A DNA stretch of 56,815 bases, from NCBI GenBank assembly GCA_028867145.1, contig JAGWGX010000004.1, positions 1-56,815 of the forward strand. Reading direction: 5' to 3'. Origin of the DNA: Microcaldota archaeon (GTDB lineage: Archaea; Micrarchaeota; Micrarchaeia; Micrarchaeales; CABMGC01). The position numbers were made by a program, and so were the translations under genes. The notes beneath the pieces are model-generated. The model was not told the origin of the DNA, did no database searches, and saw nothing but the letters and a program-made list of their open reading frames with translations. Position 1 is the first letter of the stretch, and each line of letters opens with the position of its first letter. Shown here piece after piece: positions 43,319 through 51,401 of the stretch.

Positions 43319-44071
43319 CTAACCAACCAAGTAATCGGTCATTGAAGTCAAGTCCTCAAAAATAAGGTCGGGCTTTTCCTCTTCAAGATTCTTTCTCGCC
43401 CCCATTCCTGTCAAAAGTGCAATTGATTTGCACTTTGCGTCCTTCGCGGCAATAATGTCTGTTGGCGCATCCCCAACATAATAGGTGCTTTCAAGCGGCA
43501 ACTTGAGTAAATAGTGGATTTTTATTATTCCCTCTCCTGAAGGCTTTTTCTTAAGCACATCCTCCTCTCCCAGTACTGCAGAGAAATTGTCAAGACCCAA
43601 AGGGCCAATGTCTCTTTTTACTGAGGACTTTGCTGCATTGGTAAAAATAGCAAGCGCATACCCTCCCTCTCTTAGTCTCCTAATAGAGTTCTTTGCATCA
43701 GGAAAAATTCGCATTTTGTCTCCCGCCGCATCTGAGTTGAAGAACTCCCTGTAAATCTTTCCTATCTTCTCTACTTTTGTGAGGTCTTCATAGCCAACAT
43801 TCTCCTCAACTATTTTATCTATCAACTCCTCTGAGTTCTTTGCCTTTAGTATCTCGTCCATCTTCTTTCCCGATTTGGAGATCGCAAAGAGCGCCTTTGC
43901 CCCAAGAACTCCGTTGTTGTACTTGCCAATTCCCCTAAGTTTCCAAACCTGCTTCTCGGTGAAGTTAAATTTTAGCCCAAGAACCTCAAAGCCGCGTTTG
44001 TATCCCTCCCACAAAACAAGCGAGGAGTCCCTTAGCACCCCACCAACATCGAATATCACAAGCCCCTTCAC
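43319..44071 (-). CDS. HAD-superfamily hydrolase
   Basis: A 250-residue HAD phosphatase from GTG 44071. Motif I is VIFDVGGVL (the second Asp replaced by Gly, as in some subfamilies), motif II IFTNAA, motif III KKKPSG and motif IV YVGDAPTDI. The open frame continues upstream to 44131, but that part overlaps the SRP RNA 3' end, so GTG 44071 is preferred. The first base of the gene is 11 bases from the RNA 3' end. Substrate unknown. Confidence 0.8.
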   Translation of the reverse strand: MKGLVIFDVGGVLRDSSLVLWEGYKRGFEVLGLKFNFTEKQVWKLRGIGKYNNGVLGAKALFAISKSGKKMDEILKAKNSEELIDKIVEENVGYEDLTKVEKIGKIYREFFNSDAAGDKMRIFPDAKNSIRRLREGGYALAIFTNAAKSSVKRDIGPLGLDNFSAVLGEEDVLKKKPSGEGIIKIHYLLKLPLESTYYVGDAPTDIIAAKDAKCKSIALLTGMGARKNLEEEKPDLIFEDLTSMTDYLVG

Positions 44072-44081
44072 AAAATCACAA

Positions 44082-44342
44082 GTGGCAGCACCGGCCTTGC
44101 TATACAAAGCGATGCAAGGTGATCTAGACATCTGCTCAGCCCCGTATCTCTAGAGCATAGTAAACATAGACTTAGGGTTGCTCCTTCCGGCCTGGCCCGG
44201 TTCGAATATGCAACTACCACTAGAGGCGAAACCTCAACGCTTCCGCCTAGGCCTTGCACAACTTTGTAACACGCAGCCGGTATTGGCCCGCCTGAAGGGG
44301 ATTTGCGGATGGGAGACCCCTAGCCTCCCGCCTTGCTGCCAA
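44082..44342 (-). ncRNA. ffs: Signal recognition particle RNA (7S RNA)
   Basis: The RNA scaffold that binds SRP54 and SRP19 for protein targeting. The minus strand contains the invariant helix-8 core GGCCAGGCCGGAAGGAGCAACC with its asymmetric loop and GGAA tetraloop. The ends pair as helix 1: TGGCAGCA (44341-44334) with TGCTGCCA (44090-44083). The 5' domain CTAGGGGTCTCCC and a helix-6 hairpin (AGGCGGAAGCGTTGAGG) are also present. Length is about 260, shorter than the usual 300. A TATA-like TTCTTAAAGG lies about 24 bases upstream. Confidence 0.93.
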
Positions 44343-44389
44343 TACTACTTGGTGATTAATCCTTTAAGAAGTGTCGGTTTTAGGGGAAT

Positions 44390-46543
44390 TCAGGCCTGCT
44401 TTGCAGCGGCCAGCGCGCCGACCATCTCGGGGCTTTTCACAAGGTCTAGGTAGTAGCCCTCCGTTCTTTTCCTTGTCTCAAATCCCTTCGCAAGTGCCCT
44501 CAGGTTCACGCCCACCTTCATTGTAGGCAGCCCCTTGCTTTCAACATGCTGGGCAAATTCTTTGGCGGTCAGGTTTATTCCAGCCTTGCTAAATATCACC
44601 CTGTCCACTCCCAGCTCCTTTGACCTCTCCACAATGTCATCGTATATTATCGCAAACATCTCCTTCTTCTCGCGCACCACCCTGTGGCCCTCGACAGAAT
44701 CGACAATTAATGTGCGCCCGCTTATGTAGCACAGGGCGCTCCCCACCTTCTCCGCCCCAATCTCGTAGAGAAGCGGCATCACATTCTTGTCCGTGCAGTA
44801 GTTGAAGATCTGCTTTCCGTTCGGCAAATAGACGCAGGCTGTCTGCACCCTTCCGTCGTAGTCAAGTGGATTTCGCGATAGGCTTGCCTTCACAAAATTG
44901 TATCTGCCCGCTTTTATGTCCCTATACTCTGCAGCGTTTAGGACATCCCCCACAAATTCGTCTCCGAGCGCCGCAAGCGTTTGGTATATCTGCTCGTAAT
45001 TAGGCTTTCCGTTTGATGACCTAAAGATTTCGTGCTTTGTCTGCCTATATTTTGTATTCAAGGCAAGCTTTGCCTTGTTTATTGCCCCAATCTCGACAAT
45101 TTGGCCTATGGTCCTCACTGCCCTGAGCTCTTCCTGCCTGTTCCTTGAGCCTAGAATTGAGATTACCGAAAGCCGCACAAGCTCCTCCCTTCCAAGGTTT
45201 AGCGCGGTGAAGTTGCCCTGGCTGAACGGGTAGAACTTGACACTCTCCTGTTTTCCCTCATTCAATAATTTCAGCATTCCCTGCATGCTCAACTTCCCTG
45301 ACTTCTCCCAGTATTTTGAGATGCTGTGGAGCTCCTCCATGCTCATCTCTTTTGTGAAGGAATATTTCTCCCTTAAATGCGAGAAGACCTCTTCCCCATA
45401 GCGTTTGATATTCTCCTTTGTCGGTTTTGGAAGAGCGCCGCCCGAGTTAATGAATATCATAGCGGACCTTAGGTCGTCATGGCTCTTTACGATCAGATCA
45501 AGGTTCAAGTGGAGTATCGTAGCGGCTATTTGCGATGTTATCATCTGCTCTGGGTTTGGCCCTATTACATCGACCAAATCAAGTATCCTGTGCACCCTTC
45601 CTATATCCCTCTTGAAGTCCACCGCAGCATAGCTTGCACACTCCGCGGCGTATTTTGCCTGCATCCCGACATAGCCCTCAAGCCTATTCCTTATTGTCTG
45701 GTCGTAAAATAGCCTCATCGTATCCTCGAATTCGAGCTCGTTGAAGTCTTTCTCCTTCACGAATGTGGAGGCAATCGAAAAGGAGATGGCAAACTCAAAG
45801 AGCAGGTGCGGATTTTTGGTGTACTCTTTGAGGAAGGAAAGCATCTGTCCTCCAAGTTTAGGATGGTCCTGTGTGTTATTTTTAATTATCATGATGTTCC
45901 TAAGGAAAAGAAACGCATCCTCGCTTTGTACAAGCGCATTCAGCGAGTCCTTGAACCACTCCTCGCGCAAAAATGCAAATTTTTCAGCAACTGCCACCGC
46001 ATTTTTGGAAGCAAAAATGCCATCCATCATGTACATGACAAGATGTTGCCTAGCGCCCTCGACATATCCCTCCGTGAGCGATCTGAGCTCCGGCGACCTG
46101 AAAATTTCAAGCAGCTCTGCAATTGTTTCGGCTTCCCTGCCTAGCTCTATGTTTAGAGACAAGTTCTGCCCAAACCTGTCCATGGCCGTTGAGGTCACCG
46201 TATCCATTATACGCTGTGCAGTTTCCTCTCCCCAAAAATGCACTGCATCAACGCACTCCTTTGACAAAACGCACTTTGCCACAATCTCAAAGTCCTCGGG
46301 CCTGTAGAGCGCTGTGGTGAGAAGCTCCTTGAACGCAGCCGCCTTCACCTCTTTGCTGCACTCCCTCAAAAACTCAAATGCCCCTGCCTCCCTCAGCTTT
46401 TTGATCGCTGAGAGCCTCAACGATCTGTTAAAAAGCTCCGGGGCGCTCTCGACTATCTCTTTCCTCAGCTCTCTGAGCGGGGTTTTACCATGTGCAGGGC
46501 GAGGGCTAGAGCCATCAGAAACAAGCTTCACCGCCTCCGCCAT
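44390..46543 (-). CDS. 717-residue orphan helical protein
   Basis: A large cytosolic protein with no recognised family. The first 480 residues are almost all helical and charged, with HEAT-like character (repeated helix pairs of about 40 residues). The last 180 residues switch to mixed alpha/beta: DGRVQTACVYLPNGKQIFNYCTDK, GSALCYISGRTLIVDSVEGH and AIIYDDIVERSKELGVDRVIFS. The last part resembles a GNAT-like or deaminase-like alpha/beta layer, but no conserved catalytic set is visible. It lies alone between SRP RNA and aIF2-beta. A few residue strings (KLRE, RKEI, KKLRE) suggest nucleic-acid or protein contact. Role unknown. Confidence 0.55.
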   Translation of the reverse strand: MAEAVKLVSDGSSPRPAHGKTPLRELRKEIVESAPELFNRSLRLSAIKKLREAGAFEFLRECSKEVKAAAFKELLTTALYRPEDFEIVAKCVLSKECVDAVHFWGEETAQRIMDTVTSTAMDRFGQNLSLNIELGREAETIAELLEIFRSPELRSLTEGYVEGARQHLVMYMMDGIFASKNAVAVAEKFAFLREEWFKDSLNALVQSEDAFLFLRNIMIIKNNTQDHPKLGGQMLSFLKEYTKNPHLLFEFAISFSIASTFVKEKDFNELEFEDTMRLFYDQTIRNRLEGYVGMQAKYAAECASYAAVDFKRDIGRVHRILDLVDVIGPNPEQMITSQIAATILHLNLDLIVKSHDDLRSAMIFINSGGALPKPTKENIKRYGEEVFSHLREKYSFTKEMSMEELHSISKYWEKSGKLSMQGMLKLLNEGKQESVKFYPFSQGNFTALNLGREELVRLSVISILGSRNRQEELRAVRTIGQIVEIGAINKAKLALNTKYRQTKHEIFRSSNGKPNYEQIYQTLAALGDEFVGDVLNAAEYRDIKAGRYNFVKASLSRNPLDYDGRVQTACVYLPNGKQIFNYCTDKNVMPLLYEIGAEKVGSALCYISGRTLIVDSVEGHRVVREKKEMFAIIYDDIVERSKELGVDRVIFSKAGINLTAKEFAQHVESKGLPTMKVGVNLRALAKGFETRKRTEGYYLDLVKSPEMVGALAAAKQA

Positions 46544-46646
46544 TTTATCTAGTCTACTTTTGCTGGGGCATTTATAGGTCTTATCCAGTTTTTGTTTTGG
46601 CCGCTTACGAATGGTTTATTAAGGTTGAAAGCGATATTATTATCAG

Positions 46647-47069
46647 GTGTTTTTGCTGGATACCAATTATGAGAAGCTACTGGACAGGGCGTTCGAGAAG
46701 TTGCCTAGCTTGTCCGCTGAAAACGTGGACTTCAAGATTCCAGCTCCAGATTCAATGATCCAGGGTGCAAAGACGATACTCAAGAACTTCGGGCAGATCG
46801 TGGATGTGGCAAGGCGAGACAAGGCTGAGGTCGCAAAATACATGACCAAGGAGCTTGCGGCCCCGGTTAGCATCGAGGACCAGAGGCTGCTGATTTCAGC
46901 AAAGGTCCACTCTGACGTGATAAACCAGAAGATCAAGAAGTACTTTGACACTTATGTGATTTGCAGGGAGTGCCACAAGCCAGACACGCACGTGGAGTCT
47001 GCAGCACGGGGCTTCATCACGATTGTGTGCGAGGCATGCGGAGCAAGGTACTCAATCAAGCACTATTAG
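46647..47069 (+). CDS. Translation initiation factor aIF2 subunit beta
   Basis: Part of the aIF2 heterotrimer that delivers initiator tRNA. The 140-residue protein has the N-terminal helix YEKLLDRAFEKLP, a central alpha/beta domain with KTILKNFGQIVDVARRDKAEVAKYMTKEL and a C-terminal four-Cys ribbon (ICRECHKPDT, CEACGARY). The GTG start at 46647 sits about 30 bases after TTTATTAA, so it is likely leaderless. It is in an operon with aIF1A, 7 bases downstream. Confidence 0.93.
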   Translation: MFLLDTNYEKLLDRAFEKLPSLSAENVDFKIPAPDSMIQGAKTILKNFGQIVDVARRDKAEVAKYMTKELAAPVSIEDQRLLISAKVHSDVINQKIKKYFDTYVICRECHKPDTHVESAARGFITIVCEACGARYSIKHY

Positions 47070-47076
47070 GGTTTAA

Positions 47077-47373
47077 ATGAAATACCAAAAGCAAAATGTT
47101 GTCCAGAGCACGCCTATGCCAAGGCCAGATGAGGTCGTGGGCACCGTTAGGAGGGCTCTTGGAGCATCAAAGTTTGAGGTTCAATGCTCAGACCAAAATG
47201 TGAGGGTCTGCTCAATTCCAGGAAGGCTAAAGAGAAGGTTCTGGGTCAAGGAGGGTGACGTCGTTCTCGTAAAGCCTTGGGTGGTCCAGTCAAACGAAAG
47301 AGGCGACATAACATGGAGGTACAGCATAATGGACAAGGACAAGCTCAAGGCTAAGGGCGTGATGATACCTTAA
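47077..47373 (+). CDS. Translation initiation factor aIF1A
   Basis: A 98-residue OB-fold protein of the eIF1A family that helps bind the ribosomal A site during initiation. The core is EVVGTVRRALGASKFEVQCSD, CSIPGRLKRRFWVKEGDVVLVKPW and the DITWRYSIMDKDKL segment. Its C-terminal 23 bases overlap the convergent nuclease-like gene on the other strand. Confidence 0.92.
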   Translation: MKYQKQNVVQSTPMPRPDEVVGTVRRALGASKFEVQCSDQNVRVCSIPGRLKRRFWVKEGDVVLVKPWVVQSNERGDITWRYSIMDKDKLKAKGVMIP

Positions 47374-48094
47374 AGACTGTGGTGTGGAGCTCTTTTTTCA
47401 TGCTTTCTATAAGCCTCATTTTCTCTAGTTCCTTTTCAACCAATTTTGCAAGATCCCCGTTCCAGATTTTCTGATTTCGCTCAATTCTAACATCTTCCCT
47501 TTTCAATAAACCGTTAAAGATTTTTACAAATTCATCAGTTCCTTGAGAAAGTACATCCACAAAACGGTAATCGTCGGATATGTTGGATATTTTGGTTTTA
47601 AAAGTCGCCTCAAGTACTTGTGGTTTAATATTAGAAATGAACATGAAAAAAACTTCTGGATACATCGCTTTTATCCTCTCCACCTTTGTTATGTACCTCT
47701 CAGTGTCATTAATCACCCTTTGATCTTTCGCATTCTGAATCCACTCAAGCCCGTGTACCTCTATTGCCAGCATCCTGCCATTGATGTAGACGTTTGTGAA
47801 GAAATCCGGTTTGAATGCACTCCTTATTTCTGGGACAAAGAAGCAAACCTTCTCATACGCAACCCTTATGTCAAGCTTCTTGAGGAGTGTTGTCGCAAGG
47901 CCTCTTTCTGAATCATGTAGCCTCACTCTTACATTGTCAACATAGAACTTATCATCGGGTCTTAGCTCCAACTCCCCTCTCCTTGCAATCTTCGCAGCCG
48001 CTAACTCACTATCCTTGGACGAAAAAACGAGACCAGAAAATGTATTTGGGTTCTGGGGACCCTTATATACCTCCACAAGACTGCGGACGAGCAT
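47351..48094 (-). CDS. DUF559-like PD-(D/E)XK nuclease candidate
   Basis: 247 residues. Around residues 90-135 the pattern is FKPDFFTN, about 12 residues, LAIEVHGLEW and DTERYITKVERI, like the DUF559/very-short-patch-repair type nuclease core (PD...ExhG...D.eR). It may cut DNA or RNA. The DNA is more AT-rich than the neighbours, and it overlaps aIF1A tail-to-tail. A transferred or selfish origin is possible but not shown. Confidence 0.5.
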   Translation of the reverse strand: MLVRSLVEVYKGPQNPNTFSGLVFSSKDSELAAAKIARRGELELRPDDKFYVDNVRVRLHDSERGLATTLLKKLDIRVAYEKVCFFVPEIRSAFKPDFFTNVYINGRMLAIEVHGLEWIQNAKDQRVINDTERYITKVERIKAMYPEVFFMFISNIKPQVLEATFKTKISNISDDYRFVDVLSQGTDEFVKIFNGLLKREDVRIERNQKIWNGDLAKLVEKELEKMRLIESMKKELHTTVFKVSSRP

Positions 48095-48117
48095 AGGTTA
48101 TATCCTGTGTAAAGTAT

Positions 48118-48915
48118 TTATACTTTGTAGTTTTTTTCTTTACCCATTACGTAACCAAAAACCTCTTCGCTATCTACTTCTAGCCTGTATTTTCTGTTGA
48201 AGTACCTTGTTATGTTGTAGATGTCCCTTTGCAAGAACATCATTGCGTTGGGATGCTTGTTGATGACTCCCTGGCCGAAGTCGATAATGTAGGGCATTCC
48301 GTCATGCATCAGTATGTTGTACTCACTTATGTCCGCATGGATTAGCTCATTGTCATAGAGTTTTTTAAGGTCGGCAATTATTGTTTTATAAACTTTTTTC
48401 GGATCTTCAAGTACCACATCCTTTAGCTGCGGTGCGACGTTGTTCCCATCACCGATGAACTCCATTCCTATCACATTTCCCGAGAAATAGTAGGGCTTTG
48501 GGCAGTGCACCTTGGCGGAGGTAGCAATCTTCAGGTTTCCAAACTCCTTCTTGCACCACTCGTTTACTATCCAAGAAATCTCCCTCCTGATTTTTGGGAA
48601 TCTCGGGTCTCCTATCATATAGTCCGTCCTCGCGTAGAAGCTTGAGGTCTCAATTCGAAAGATCTTCACCGCGGCGAGCTGCTCCTTTATCGCCTCGCCG
48701 CTCTCTGCTACATAGACGTTCGCCTCCTTTCCCTTTGAAATAAGGAAGAGCAGCCTTGAGATGATGCCGTGGCTAAAGAACTTCTCGAGCCTCATCATTG
48801 TCCTGTTGTCAAAGACGCCCTCCTCGATCTTTAGCTGCTCGTGGAGCATGTGCTTGTCCCGCTCTGGCCTCTTCTTTTTGCTAACTAACGCCACTTGCTC
48901 ACTTATGATAGGCAT
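48118..48915 (-). CDS. RIO1-type atypical serine kinase
   Basis: RIO1 acts in the maturation of the small ribosomal subunit. The 265-residue protein has the ATP-binding SKGKEANVYVAE, the catalytic loop HADISEYNIL and the metal-binding IIDFGQGV. The N-terminal SKKKRPERDKHMLHEQLK region is basic. It is divergent from the XPF-type gene with a 21-base gap that holds overlapping TATA-like boxes. Confidence 0.95.
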   Translation of the reverse strand: MPIISEQVALVSKKKRPERDKHMLHEQLKIEEGVFDNRTMMRLEKFFSHGIISRLLFLISKGKEANVYVAESGEAIKEQLAAVKIFRIETSSFYARTDYMIGDPRFPKIRREISWIVNEWCKKEFGNLKIATSAKVHCPKPYYFSGNVIGMEFIGDGNNVAPQLKDVVLEDPKKVYKTIIADLKKLYDNELIHADISEYNILMHDGMPYIIDFGQGVINKHPNAMMFLQRDIYNITRYFNRKYRLEVDSEEVFGYVMGKEKNYKV

Positions 48916-48939
48916 TTATCTTTTAGGATAATAAATATG
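48913..48939. promoter_or_regulatory. Overlapping divergent promoters of RIO1 and XPF genes
   Basis: The 21 bases between the two start codons are AT-rich. CATTTATCTT (read right) overlaps the RIO1 start codon, and CATATTTATT (read left, on the minus strand) overlaps the XPF start region. Each AT-rich box lies near the other gene's start, so both transcripts should be almost leaderless and could compete for TBP. TATA-to-start distances are about 20 bases. Confidence 0.35.
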
Positions 48940-49578
48940 CGTATGGACTCCCCAAAGGTTATAGTGGACAACAGGGAGCGAAACCTCGAGATCATCGAGG
49001 GCCTTGAGAACAACGGAATGGCTCTGAGCTTCGCGCAACTTCCCGTGGGCGACTACATCTTGTCCGATCGCATCTGCGTGGAGCGAAAGACCTCCTCAGA
49101 CCTCGAGGGCTCTGTGATGAGCGGAAGGCTCTTTGAGCAGCTAGATAGGCTCAGGTCAAGCTTTGAGAAGCCGATGCTAGTGATAGAAGGCAACGGGTTT
49201 AGGCTTGGAAGCAGTGTGATCCTTGGAACGGCGCTTAAGATATACATAGAATATGGGATCCCAATACTCTGGTCTGAGTCTGCAATGGAGACGGCAGACA
49301 TCCTTTCCGCTATTTCAAAACGAGAGCAGGAGCACAAATCTCATGAGCCAAGGATGCAAGGTCTAAAGAAGGCGTATACTGAAGATCAGTGGCAGCTGTT
49401 GATACTTAGCTCAATTCCCGGAGTTGGGACGAAGCTTGCAAAGAATCTGCTAGAGCATTTCAAGAGCATAAAGAACATAGTGATGGCAGACACAGAGGAG
49501 CTGACAAAAATTGAAAAAATAGGAAAGAAAAAAGCCCAGAGAATTTATGAAATTTTAAATTCTGAGTACAAGCAGTGA
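48937..49578 (+). CDS. XPF/Mus81-type structure-specific endonuclease
   Basis: The ERCC4 nuclease core (VIVDNRERN, VGDYILSDRICVERKTSSD) has the ERKxxxD active site, and a tandem helix-hairpin-helix follows (SSIPGVGTKLAKNLLEHF, KIEKIGKKKAQRIYEIL). At about 214 residues it lacks the Hef helicase, like the stand-alone crenarchaeal XPF that works with PCNA. ATG 48937 is used; ATG 48943 two codons on is possible. Confidence 0.88.
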   Translation: MRMDSPKVIVDNRERNLEIIEGLENNGMALSFAQLPVGDYILSDRICVERKTSSDLEGSVMSGRLFEQLDRLRSSFEKPMLVIEGNGFRLGSSVILGTALKIYIEYGIPILWSESAMETADILSAISKREQEHKSHEPRMQGLKKAYTEDQWQLLILSSIPGVGTKLAKNLLEHFKSIKNIVMADTEELTKIEKIGKKKAQRIYEILNSEYKQ

Positions 49579-50034
49579 TTACTGCTTAAAACCATTCTTT
49601 TTCTTCAAATTTGCAATCCAAGAATTTGCCAGACTCTCCCTTTGTTTCGAATCAAAAAAGCGATCCAAGCCCTTAAGCTGAACCTTGCTAAGCCTATCAA
49701 GTAATGTTTTTGATCTGAAATCCTTCTCTTCAAAAGATTCAATTTGGAGTTCCGTTCTTTTTAGGTTTGTAAAAACTGCGACTATCCCGCCGTCCTTTAG
49801 TCTTAGCCTTTCCGCGAGTTCAGGTTTTATCGGTATGCTGCCAAAATCTGGATAGATTGTAAAAACCTCTGGGGGTCTTACTAGTCCAATCTCGTTTCCA
49901 TCAAAGTGCATAATCGCCTTATGGTCGAATCCACCTTTGTCAACACTCAAAAATGCCAAAAATCTAGAGCCCTTTGTGGGAGTATCCTCTATCATTCTAT
50001 TCTCAAGCAGGTAAGATTTTGTAAACTTCTCCAT
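49579..50034 (-). CDS. Hypothetical protein
   Basis: A 151-residue soluble protein that abuts the XPF gene tail-to-tail with no gap. It begins MEKFTKSYLLENRMIEDTP, has a beta-rich middle (FLAFLSVDKGGFDHKAIMHFDG, VRPPEVFTIYP) and a basic helical C-terminus (LANSWIANLKKKNGFKQ). No cysteines in pairs, no membrane helix and no catalytic motif are visible. I do not recognise the family. Confidence 0.55.
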   Translation of the reverse strand: MEKFTKSYLLENRMIEDTPTKGSRFLAFLSVDKGGFDHKAIMHFDGNEIGLVRPPEVFTIYPDFGSIPIKPELAERLRLKDGGIVAVFTNLKRTELQIESFEEKDFRSKTLLDRLSKVQLKGLDRFFDSKQRESLANSWIANLKKKNGFKQ

Positions 50035-50088
50035 GCTTCACTTCAGGCATAATGGAATTTAAGTATGATTGTATGAGCGTTTTCAAGG

Positions 50089-50577
50089 CTATCTTTCACT
50101 TATTGGGGTTATTGAAACATCTCCAGATTCTCCCAAATCCATCTTAAGTGATATCCTCTCCATTTTGTCAATCATCAACTTTAGCCTTGCATCTTTTGCA
50201 ATTTTCTCCTCACTTACAAAAAGAATGAACTTCTCTGCTGACTTTATCCCTGATTTTCCTATCGCCTTGCCCACATTCATCTCCCCTGAAACAAGGCAGA
50301 GCATCTCATTTCCAACCTCATTGCTTTTCATAAGGCCGTCCTCCTGCCTGAGTAGTGCATTGAAGTAGGCCGGCAAAATCCTTGCTAATATTTCAGGGCC
50401 GTGATCAAAAAGCTGCAAAAACCCACTTTTTGGCTTAAATTCCACCTTTTTTCCAAGCAATTCAGCCACGCTAAGCGAAGATGAGCACAGATACGCCACA
50501 GGAGCAAGCCCCTCAAGATCCATCAAATAACGCCTCTTTTTCGCCACAAGCAAATGGTTAAATTCCTTTCCCGACAT
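50089..50577 (-). CDS. Cgi121-like KEOPS subunit
   Basis: KEOPS makes the t6A modification on ANN-decoding tRNAs, and Cgi121 binds tRNA and Bud32. The C-terminal region SNEVGNEMLCLVSGEMNVGKAIGKSGIKSAEKFILFV matches the typical helix-strand ending of Cgi121 (EiLl.isG...I..Ai...Gi), preceded by HGPEILARILPAYFNALLRQEDGL. Length 162 is normal. No other KEOPS gene is near, so the call rests on this motif. Confidence 0.6.
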   Translation of the reverse strand: MSGKEFNHLLVAKKRRYLMDLEGLAPVAYLCSSSLSVAELLGKKVEFKPKSGFLQLFDHGPEILARILPAYFNALLRQEDGLMKSNEVGNEMLCLVSGEMNVGKAIGKSGIKSAEKFILFVSEEKIAKDARLKLMIDKMERISLKMDLGESGDVSITPISER

Positions 50578-50621
50578 ATAATAAGTGGCTTGTTATTTAA
50601 AGCCTATTTTTAAGTGATTAG

Positions 50622-51014
50622 ATGAGTCAGTTTGGAGTACAAATGCACAAGAAGTCCGCAAGGAAGCAGTCGGGCAGCGGAAAGCAGAAGATAAAGGGCA
50701 GGGACAAGAAGAGATTCGAGGTCGGGGGATACTTCATCGCAACTAAGCTTGGCGACAAGAACGTGGTCAAGAAGGTAAGGATCAGGGGCGGGGCAATGAA
50801 GGCAAAGCTCCAGCACGCCGCATTTGCGAACATACTCACCAAATCAGGCTACAAGAAGGTTGCAATCAAGGGAATCTCTGAGTCGAAGGATAACAGGAAC
50901 TTCGCGAGGCTCACAATCATAACAAAGGGGACGATAATCGACACCGAGCTTGGAAAGGCAATCGTCACAAACAGGGCAGGCAGGGAAGGGAGCGTCAACG
51001 CGAAGCTAGTTTAA
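50622..51014 (+). CDS. Ribosomal protein S8e
   Basis: A small-subunit protein found only in archaea and eukaryotes. 130 residues with the diagnostic KQSGSGKQKIKGRDKKRFEVGG opening, TKLGDKNVVKKVRIRGGAMKAKL, and the C-terminal ARLTIITKGTIIDTELGKAIVTNRAGREGSVNA. ATG 50622 or 50643 (MHKKSARK) are both possible starts. It is followed after 8 bases by the next gene. Confidence 0.92.
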   Translation: MSQFGVQMHKKSARKQSGSGKQKIKGRDKKRFEVGGYFIATKLGDKNVVKKVRIRGGAMKAKLQHAAFANILTKSGYKKVAIKGISESKDNRNFARLTIITKGTIIDTELGKAIVTNRAGREGSVNAKLV

Positions 51015-51022
51015 GTGAGAAA

Positions 51023-51397
51023 ATGCCTGCAAGAGTGTACGTCGCAAGCATCTCAAAGCTCCAGGACCTAAAGAAGCTAATCAACTACGATCCGTACCTT
51101 GACAATGCAATCAAGGAGGAGGACCTTGCAAAGGTGCGCGCGGATGAGATGGCAAACATAATCTTTGCAAGGCAGGACTGCCAGGTGAAGGAAGGAGCAG
51201 CGCTAAATCTCGACAGGGAAAAGGCCTATTTATACATTAACGCAAGCGAGGAGTTCCTCGAGAAGGCGGACAAGAAGATAAAGCTGCAGATCGAGGGCGC
51301 GCAGCGCGCAGATTCTGAGACGGAGCAGAACATTATCTCACAGATAAACGAGGAGCTCTCAAAGGCGGAGACCGGATTCGGATCATTGTTTGGTTAA
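51023..51397 (+). CDS. Conserved-looking hypothetical protein after S8e
   Basis: A 124-residue soluble protein starting PARVYVASISKLQDLKKLINYDPYLD. It is mostly helical with acidic and basic residues mixed, and carries YLYINASEEFLEKADKKI. The end (SKAETGFGSLFG) is Gly/Phe-rich. It is co-oriented with S8e and precedes the carbamoyltransferase. I recall similar archaeal uncharacterised proteins but cannot name the family. Confidence 0.55.
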   Translation: MPARVYVASISKLQDLKKLINYDPYLDNAIKEEDLAKVRADEMANIIFARQDCQVKEGAALNLDREKAYLYINASEEFLEKADKKIKLQIEGAQRADSETEQNIISQINEELSKAETGFGSLFG

Positions 51398-51401
51398 TTC
51401 T

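Noticed and set aside
44072-44131. N-terminal extension of the HAD gene up to ATG 44131
   Set aside because: It overlaps the 3' end of SRP RNA and encodes residues unlike the family, so GTG 44071 is taken.
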